NCBI GenBank assembly: GCA_037975125.1
Contig: CM075862.1
Location: 18,290,283-18,354,282, forward strand
Origin: Latrodectus hesperus
Lineage: Eukaryota; Arthropoda; Arachnida; Araneae; Theridiidae
Reading direction: 5' to 3'
Length of the DNA stretch: 64,000 nt
Position numbers and translations under genes: made by a program. The notes below the pieces were generated by a model. The model was not told where the DNA came from and did not search any database. It saw nothing but the letters and a program-made list of their open reading frames with translations. This document shows positions 56,215 to 64,000 of this stretch, one piece after another. The stretch's first letter is position 1. Each line of letters begins with the position of its first letter.

Positions 56215-58465
56215 GCTTCTTTTATTGGACAAGAATTTATCAAGGTTATTTTATGAATGCTCATTTCCATAAATTGCCAGTTTTATATTGTGCATTAAAT
56301 TTCGAATTAATTTGTATTAAATGTTCATTTCAACTGAGCATCACAATCCTGCTGCCAGATGATTGTTAAATTATGTATAAGGACTTCAAGAGAATGCTTT
56401 AACTGACAGAATGAAGCTTGTTGAAACTTAAAGTTTAAAATTTTTCAAGTCAACTTAAGTAGACTTTTGTCAAGTGTAATATTTGTCCAGTGTTTTTTGG
56501 CTTTTACCAAGTAGAGTTAACAGAACAGGTTGTATGAACTTGATTGTGTACAAAATACTCTTAGGAAACTGCTAAACTGCTTCTTAGACATACTGTTAAA
56601 TTATTTATCTTTCTATTGTACATTCTTAAGATTAATGAGAAAACGATACTGCATTTTAAGTTTATTTAAAAGCAATTCATTACTTTTTCAAATATGAACC
56701 TTATATTTCTTTGCAAAATACAGTATCTTGCATCCTATTTGATGGCATTCTGATCAATTATGTATGTTAAAAATAGTTTAAATATCTAATTAAAATATTT
56801 TGTAAAATTGTAAGCCCAATAACCTAAGGTTTTGTTTCTCTGTGTATTTTGTGTGTATATTTGTGAGAAATGTGAAGTGCCTTATTGTTATACCCCCTGC
56901 AACTTCCCACAAAATCTTGAGGAAAATTGGGATGGTGGGAGGGTTTTTTGGGGATCTGGGGAAACTCCAAAAATTATTTTTAAAAATAAAGAATCGTTAA
57001 AACAATCCAATGGCATTCAAACATCACTATCATCATGAAATCTTAGGAGTACAAAAGTGATATTAGTCTTTCATTCGTCATTTGCTCTCATCATCAAAAA
57101 TGTAATTGAAAATATCGCGTGATATAAAGCCAGTGTGGCAGCTTTTAAGCGAGCATAACTAACTTGTACTTATAATGTAAAGTAATTTAAATAAACGGAC
57201 TGTAGGCGACTAGTGTTCCTACCATTAAGCGATAACTTGTATTATAGTGCGTTTTCTATTGCATTAAAGTCGCGTTTAAGAAACTCTAATGGAGAGATAA
57301 GCATGCTGCTGAGGTGTACTATGTTGTTTATAGTTGTTTTCAATTATTTGAATAACAATTTTTTGTCTTTTACTTATATTCCATTTTATATAGAGTAATC
57401 AGTTGTTTTTGTATACATACACTCCTAATCAGTGTATATAAACCATATTTTTTTATTAAATGTTTGTTAAAGTTCAAAAGATTTTTAAGAGAAGTGTTTG
57501 GGATTTTTCAATGTGTTTTCTCAGCAGCTGTGAGCTCTCTCCAATTGTTGACTTTTTGAAAATATATAGGGAATTTAAATGTCTTTTAAATGTAAGGAGT
57601 AAAAAAAATAATTAAAAATGTGATATTACTCCGCGTTTATGTACTTTTAAATGTAACTAGATTTATACAAATGATAGGGCGCGTGTGGGAGGGCCATTAT
57701 GGCGGGTTGGGTATTAATTCGGAATACTCTAAACTTAAGTGACCCTTCAGATTTTGATTTCGTGCATGTATGTGTGTTCTGCTTGCCTGAATGAATGTAC
57801 CTTGTCCTTGTAATTTACAGGTCTAATGGATCCAATTTTCATTTTTCTTATATCTATTGACTTGTATTTGAATGTAATTATGATATCCATGCAAAATGTT
57901 TCAGTTTAATTAAATATTCAATAACGTTCTAAATCTATAAGAATTTTTTTATTATATAGTGTTCCTCTTTTAAAATGTTTATTTATTTTTGTGTGTAATA
58001 TCAATGCTTTTTGATGTTTTAAAAATTTCCATAAGGTTTAAAAAATTATAATTTTGCCATCTCTGATGTATAACATTTAATTGTATCATGTTTTTATTAA
58101 TGTGTGGAAATAAAAATTTTAGGAGTTTTCAACTATATTATCTAACCATGTTCTTAATTCAAACTTGATGTACTACATTAAATTTCTTAATATGAAAAAA
58201 TTTAATCAAATCAAGCCCTATCAGGGTTTTATTTGTGTTAGAAATGACTATGGTTCTTTAATGTGTACATTACAAAATTGAAGAATTCTGATTTATTGAA
58301 ATACATGTTTTAAAGCATGAATAAAACTCGTTAGAATCTCTTAAGTAGCAATTCGCAAAAACAATGCTTTTAAAATTTATTTTATTACCACTGGCTTAAA
58401 ATATGAAGGATATAATTATAGATGAATTAAATTTCTTGCACAACATAATTGTAAAATGTAATAAA
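56215..58465 (+). other. TNPO1: Probable 3'UTR exon of TNPO1
   Basis: Begins after the strong acceptor at 56214 and has no coding content. Candidate AATAAA signals on this strand include 58109-58114, 58320-58325 and 58460-58465, the last followed by GT/T-rich sequence; another lies at 60251-60256. A less AT-rich segment around 57640-57720 is unexplained. The end chosen is only one of several possible poly(A) sites. Confidence 0.35.
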
Positions 58466-61400
58466 GGTTGAAAGTTCTTATTTTATTAATTGGTTTTTTA
58501 TGTTTGGCTTTTTTTATTGTTAAAACATGTTAATAAATCTTATTTGTTTAAAGTTTATTATATATAAAGTGTCATTCTTCAGGAAACTATTCTCTGATTT
58601 TTCCACTAGTTGTTGACATTAAACTTAATATTTGTAATTTTCTGAAAAATATTGATGCATATTAGATTGTTCTCAATATTGTTGCTTGTAAGTTGTCATT
58701 GGATGCTACTTTACATTATTATTTTCCATAAAATTATTAAAGTATTTTAATGTATGTTTGACATGCAAATTATAAACTGTGATAGGAGATGCGTATATTT
58801 TTAACTGTTGCTTAAAAATTTTAAACTTTTGAGTTTATTCTGTATAAATTTTAGTGCATATCGTCAAAATAAAAGGTAAGCAACAAATTAATCTTAATTT
58901 AATTATAAAATTATTCAATTTGTAGTAATAAGAATTGAGACATGTCTTACTTTGTCTTAGGCTTCTTTTATTAGGTGGTATAAATGTGTACTTATAGAAT
59001 ATTGAAGGAAGTTCCTTAATTATACTTGTTATTAAATTATTCAGAATCGTTTGTTTTTGTGATTTTTTTCTTTTAGGTGCAATTGTTTTAAGTCATAATT
59101 TAACTTAGATGAACATATTATGTTATGTTATCCACCCTTATGTATAGAATCGCCTATTATTTTTATATTTTTTTAAGACTGTGATTTTTCGTAATATGTT
59201 AAATTATTTGTTAATTATTTTTTTAAGTCAACATAATTTTTTTTCGCATTTTGACTTCAGCAATGGAGAAATTAACGTAGAATGATTTATCAGCTTTTTC
59301 TTTTTTTATACGGTGCCAAAGTTAATTGCACAAGATTTATATCATATTTATACAGTATAAGGTTGGAAATCTTCAATTTTTTCAATGCAAGTAAAATAGC
59401 TTGATTTGATAAAGGAAATATTAGTATAAATTTCCAATATTTAGTTCCTAGTCAAATTTTCTTAACTGCCACTTGCCTCTGTTAAAGTCAGTGTAAATTT
59501 ATTTTGCTGATCAGCATCAATGTTTGTAGCTTCTGTAATATCACTGTTAGTTTATAGATTGTGTGGGTTCCCTTTTCAGAAAATTCCATTTTTAATATTA
59601 AAAAAATTGTGATATTTAATGAATCTTTTTATATGAATTAGAGTAATTTTTTTTATTATATTGAAAGTAAATATTTTATTTAAATATCTTGTGAAAAAAG
59701 TACAAAAAAAAGAAGTCTTAAAATTTTAATTGTGCTAGTGTATTTGCTATTGCTCAATGAATATTTTGTGTCTGGGAACCCTATAATATATACTGTAATG
59801 TTTCTATGTAATATCTTTTGTTAATTATGCAATACCTCATTCCAAAGTTACTACACATGAAATTGATGTCACATCTTTCCTTGTAAAACAATTTTATATG
59901 TGCCATTTCGTCTGGACACGCTTATCTACATAAATACAGTACTTGTTCTTTTATGCTAAATAAATTTGGTGCATGAGGATTGTGTATAGTGTTTCTTAAA
60001 TTCTCCTAATGTGTACATATTTTTCAGTTGCAGAAGCATTTTGTGTAACTTGACAAAATCCTCCTTTTTGAAGAGAATAACATGAGCATTTTAATTTTTT
60101 CTAATATAATTTTAATAATTGCATTACATAAAAAAATCTATGAATGCAACTATTCTTTAACTGATAAGCATCACAAAACTAGAATAATCTTTTTGTAACT
60201 TCATTTGTGTAATTTCTTTGTTGTGAGCTTTTTTAATTAATTACAATTGCAATAAAAGTTTGTAATCAGGTGATTCAATAACAATATTGGGAATTGCTTG
60301 TTCTCTAGACTTGTAAATTTATCTGTATTAAATTTTTAAAAATTCAGACCATTTGTTTTAACATTAGACTTGAATTTCATTTAAATGATAATTTAAATTA
60401 AGAAAATTTACTATACAATTTCACTATTTAAAACTTGTTATGCACAAATATTTTATTTTAAAAACCAAGTTTTCAAACTTATGTAATTAAATTATGATAA
60501 ACTTTGATAGCATTTAAATTTCATTCAAAACATAAATATTGATTTCAATAGATTATAAAATTATCTTTGGGCTGTATTCAGACTAAATTAAATAGGGTTA
60601 AATTGAATTTTTATCATCCTTCCATGCAATGCCAATTTTACCATAAATATTAGGTAGCATTTTGAAATATTTAAAATTGCTTTTTCATATGTCCAATTAA
60701 AATAATGGAAATGTACTTCCTTCCATGATCCTAAATGTCATTTAAAACTAACCCTAACTAGGATCCCCAAAAATATTCTGAATCAATGCAAATCAGTGTG
60801 TGAATAGTAACAGTGATATCAGCTTTCCTATAACCACACATCTATGATTGTATAATAAATTAATAGCTAGTGCTACAATGGACACCAATATCATAAATCG
60901 GCTTCTGAATCCTGAAAAATATCTTGTAAAATCTGTATCTGAAAAATATCATATAGGTGCAGTTAGCTGTGAATAAGGTTTTTACTAAATATACTGCTCA
61001 ATAAAAACAAGCAAAAAACTCAGAGGTGCTTCCTGTTTAAATAGATACAATTTCATATAATTTTTTTATAGAAAATTTATGTAAGAAATAGTAATTTTTT
61101 TTTTCTTAAATTTCATTCTACTTATGAAGTAATTTATGTTATAATATTGAGTGTCTATATAGAAATCTTAATGTTTCTAACAACCAAGGATTCAAATAAG
61201 CTAGAGATCAGATTAAAAATTTCAGATTGAAATATTTCAATTCCTTAACTTTCACATGTATTGATCATTACCTTGATAGTGGCAAAACTTTGAAATGTAG
61301 AAAAATCTTTATTCCATTCCCAACTTGAATGTGATTGGTTTGCTATGTATAATGACATAATATAACTGTGCTATATGAAATTAAAATAAAATTTAAAAAA

Positions 61401-62926
61401 GAGGAAAACGTTACGTTTATATTTATTTCTAAAATAACTTTGCAATCCTGCCTTGAGTGGAAACAATTTGATCATGTTTTATGTTAGTAGGTTAATAAGT
61501 TTAATGAATTATTCTTCCAAATGTATCTGTGCCTATATGTTAGAATTTAATTCATTCACATCCTTTCCATTCTAATTTATAAACTTGTTTATTTGAAAAT
61601 GTGTTGTTTAATACATATTATTAAATAAAAGTTAAATTTATTTTTAAATGAATACACATGAAAGAAAATGAAATTGGAAAGTTTTATTTAAAAGTAAATT
61701 GTTAAATAAAAAATCTAAAATTTTACAAATGATTATTGTAAAAACACTGCATGTCAATTTATAACTAATATATATACAAAACTTATAAAATTCTAATTTA
61801 ATGGAATGTAACTATTACTTGAGTATGAATTTTTAAAAAATCCTTTTAATTTTTCTGATACAATGTTTTAATTTAGAAACAATATACTTCTAAACAAAAA
61901 TCTTATTGTATATGATTTTTTTTAAATTTTTTGTAAGATTCTTGAAAATTGTAAAGCTTCAATAACTTAAATTATGGTGTCATCTCAGAAATGTATTATG
62001 TTATTTGTGTTGGTGTCACTGCACAAACAGCATTGAAATCGATATAATCTTGAAAACAAATCGTTGAATGGATCTTGATTTTCACTTTGGGTATCTATTT
62101 TCATTTATGGATATATCCTAAATAATTTAATTATTTTCATTAAAAAAGAAACTTAAAATTAGTATTTTTAAGCTATACTTCACAATAGATTATAACATCT
62201 ATGAATCAATGGATAATTCATAAATATTCTGTACTTATGAAGAAACTGGAAATTTTATTAGAAATTTTGTTATACTTTGTATGCAATATGAAGGATTTAA
62301 TTAATTCCTACTTGCAATTTTAAAATATCAGTAACCTATAAAATTTAGATTTTTAAAAGTTGTATCTAATATATTCAGTCTTTAGAAACAAGCTTAAAAA
62401 ATGACATTTATAATAGCTTTTTTTTTTTCAAAATTTTGACGTTGTAATTCAATGTGACAGCCTACTATATCCATAAATGCTTGTCATGTGATAATGTGAT
62501 TAACTGATAGATTTTTATAAGCTATTATAAGAATAAGCTATTTCTTACTCCTTAATTTTTTATTGTGGCTATTAATTTAATTAAAAATGGAAATATTTGC
62601 TTTCATTATTTTAATATTTACTTAAAATCGGAGAGTTCGTCATTTGTCTAGTCTAGAAATTTACTTTTTAATGTAAAACTCAAAGGTATTTTAATATAAA
62701 AGGAAACAAAAAATTTTTAAATAAATAATTTCCCAATTACATACTCTTCCTCCAGATATTTTTTAGCATCTCTTTCACAATAGTCTCAATGGCAGGCAGC
62801 TCTTATCTGCTCACTAAATTGTCACTTGGGAATAGAGCTTTATATTTACTATATATATATATAGAATTGTTACAGAAAAAAAATTAATAAAATCATGATA
62901 ATGTTAGATAAATAAATTGAACAAAC
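58466..62926. other. AT-rich downstream DNA, nothing recognised
   Basis: Extended 3'UTR or intergenic sequence. No coding frame, RNA gene or transposon with identifiable ends was seen. Confidence 0.5.
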
Positions 62927-63033
62927 CTCCGCAAAACCATTTTTGGAGCAATGTCATTAACATTCATATCAAAGTATGCATCTCTAATGACAAGTCTTCC
63001 TGCATTGAAACATCTAATAATTTTGTCGAGTAC
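62927..63033 (-). other. Possible minus-strand exon, unknown protein
   Basis: On the minus strand, 107 nt between ACTGTCTAG and GGAG|GTTTGT is open in one frame and reads VLDKIIRCFNAGRLVIRDAY then FDMNVNDIAPKMVLRR, with a balanced composition unlike the neighbouring AT-rich DNA. Further downstream on that strand (about 62760-62850) lie more coding-like pieces, interrupted by stops. It could be an exon of an unknown gene or a decayed one. I do not recognise the family. Confidence 0.25.
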
Positions 63034-63169
63034 CTAGACAGTTTTTGTCGTACTTCCAGAAACATGGTTGATTTATATTAATAAGGCCTATATTTACTTA
63101 GTACACATTTTAAACTTTTCATGTTCAGGTTTCCTTTGACTCTTAGCAAAAATGAATAACAAGATTTCT

Positions 63170-64000
63170 TCATTGGCCTGACAGCACAGGGTGGGTCTTG
63201 GCCTTCCTCAGAAGTGCATACCAGGATCCCCTATTTTTGGACAAGGTCATCCAGTTTGTCACTTAGTGTTTTTAGGTCGTTTTCAAGGCAGTCACGCCAT
63301 CGGAGTTTCGGTCGTCCTCTTCTTCTGGTGCCAATAGGACGAGCCAAGAAAATTTTTTTTTGTCACCCGATTGTCGTTCGTCCGGCTCAAATGTCCTGCC
63401 CATTTTAATCTCTGTATTGAGATAAATTTAACAATATCTGGTTCTTTATATAGTTCATAGAGCTCGGGATTAGTTCTTCTTCGCCATGTATTCTCACAGT
63501 TTATTCCACCAAATATGCTTCTTAAAGTTTTCCTTTCGAAAATGGAGATTGTCCTCAGTCAATGTCCAGGTTTCAGATGAATAAGTAAGAATAGGCCGAA
63601 TCAAGCATTTGTATATCAAAATTTTTGTTTTTCGACTCACGAAAGTAGATGAATAACAAGACTAACTAAAGTGTTGTTGTTGTTGTTGTTACTTATGACA
63701 CTTGGACAAGCCAAGCTCGCTATGCCTTGGCAATGCGGATTTAAGTCAATTGGGAGCGTCTTTCATTTAATCAGAGCACCATAAAGGTGAAAGTACGACT
63801 AACTAAAGTAATTTCTATGGCTGTCTTGGACATCAAATTTTATAAAATTGTCTAAAGTTTTCCTTTCGAAAATGGAGATTGTCCTCAGTCAATGTTCAGG
63901 TTTCAGATGAATAAGTAAGAATAGGCCGAATCAAGCATTTGTATATCAAAATTTTTGTTTTTCGACTCACGAAAGTAGATGAATAACAAGACTAACTAAA
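63170..64000 (-). pseudogene. LINE (RTE-like) C-terminal fragment, with a repeated segment
   Basis: The minus strand encodes, in broken frames, KCLIRPILTYSSETWTLTED, a degraded middle, an RWRDCLENDLKTL-like segment without an intact frame, and WYALLRKAKTHPVLSGQ followed by a stop (63170-63172). This post-RT tail (TYGSETWTLT ... GRPK.RW.D.V..DL ... KAK.HPGLSS) is common in RTE-type LINEs of arthropods. The 148 bp at 63523-63670 recur at 63853-64000 with one mismatch. The element continues beyond the window. Confidence 0.65.
63523..64000. repeat. Direct duplication, 330-bp offset
   Basis: 63523-63670 and 63853-64000 are identical except for one C/T change near 63565/63895. Between them lie a (GTT)n run (about 63671-63691) and an unrelated GC-richer segment. 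The second copy runs to the window edge, so the repeat unit may be longer or present in more copies. Confidence 0.9.

Overview
The window is eukaryotic nuclear DNA, very AT-rich, with short exons, GT-AG introns and many decayed transposable elements. The set of elements (an R1/I-like LINE with RNase H, P/THAP9-like, Tc1-like, pogo-like, hAT and piggyBac-like elements, tRNA-derived SINEs), the long AT-rich introns and the closeness of the encoded protein to vertebrate transportin suggest an arthropod, most likely an arachnid such as a spider. The organism assignment is inference; the sequence carries no direct marker.

One gene dominates. Transportin-1 (TNPO1, karyopherin beta-2) lies on the + strand with 21 coding exons from 8965 to 53737. 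Joining the exons I located by conservation and splice sites gives 2673 nt, an uninterrupted 890-codon frame plus stop. This is the length of human karyopherin beta-2, and the two NLS-binding tryptophans fall at residues 460 and 730 as in human. The gene is intact although its introns are full of transposons. A 3'UTR intron (53744-56214) and a 3'UTR exon starting at 56215 are likely.

Layout: 1-8876 is intergenic, with one exon-like Myb/SANT fragment (- strand), an (AT)n tract, a SINE and small inverted-repeat elements. Intron 1 (9070-17949) holds two oppositely oriented copies of one 8-bp-TSD transposon family. Intron 6 holds a piggyBac-like deletion derivative. Intron 17 holds an antisense LINE copy with 12-bp target-site duplications. 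Intron 18 holds a hAT remnant with a perfect 8-bp duplication. Intron 19 (11.3 kb) holds a P-like, a pogo-like and a Tc1-like element and a second, internally deleted LINE copy. Downstream of the stop are a second pogo-like fragment, a tRNA-derived SINE with 14-bp duplications and the probable 3'UTR. The right edge holds the C-terminus of another LINE with a partly duplicated segment.

No CRISPR array, operon, rRNA or functional tRNA gene was seen, and I found no clearly novel biological system. The most notable material is the history of transposon deletion and decay inside the transportin introns.
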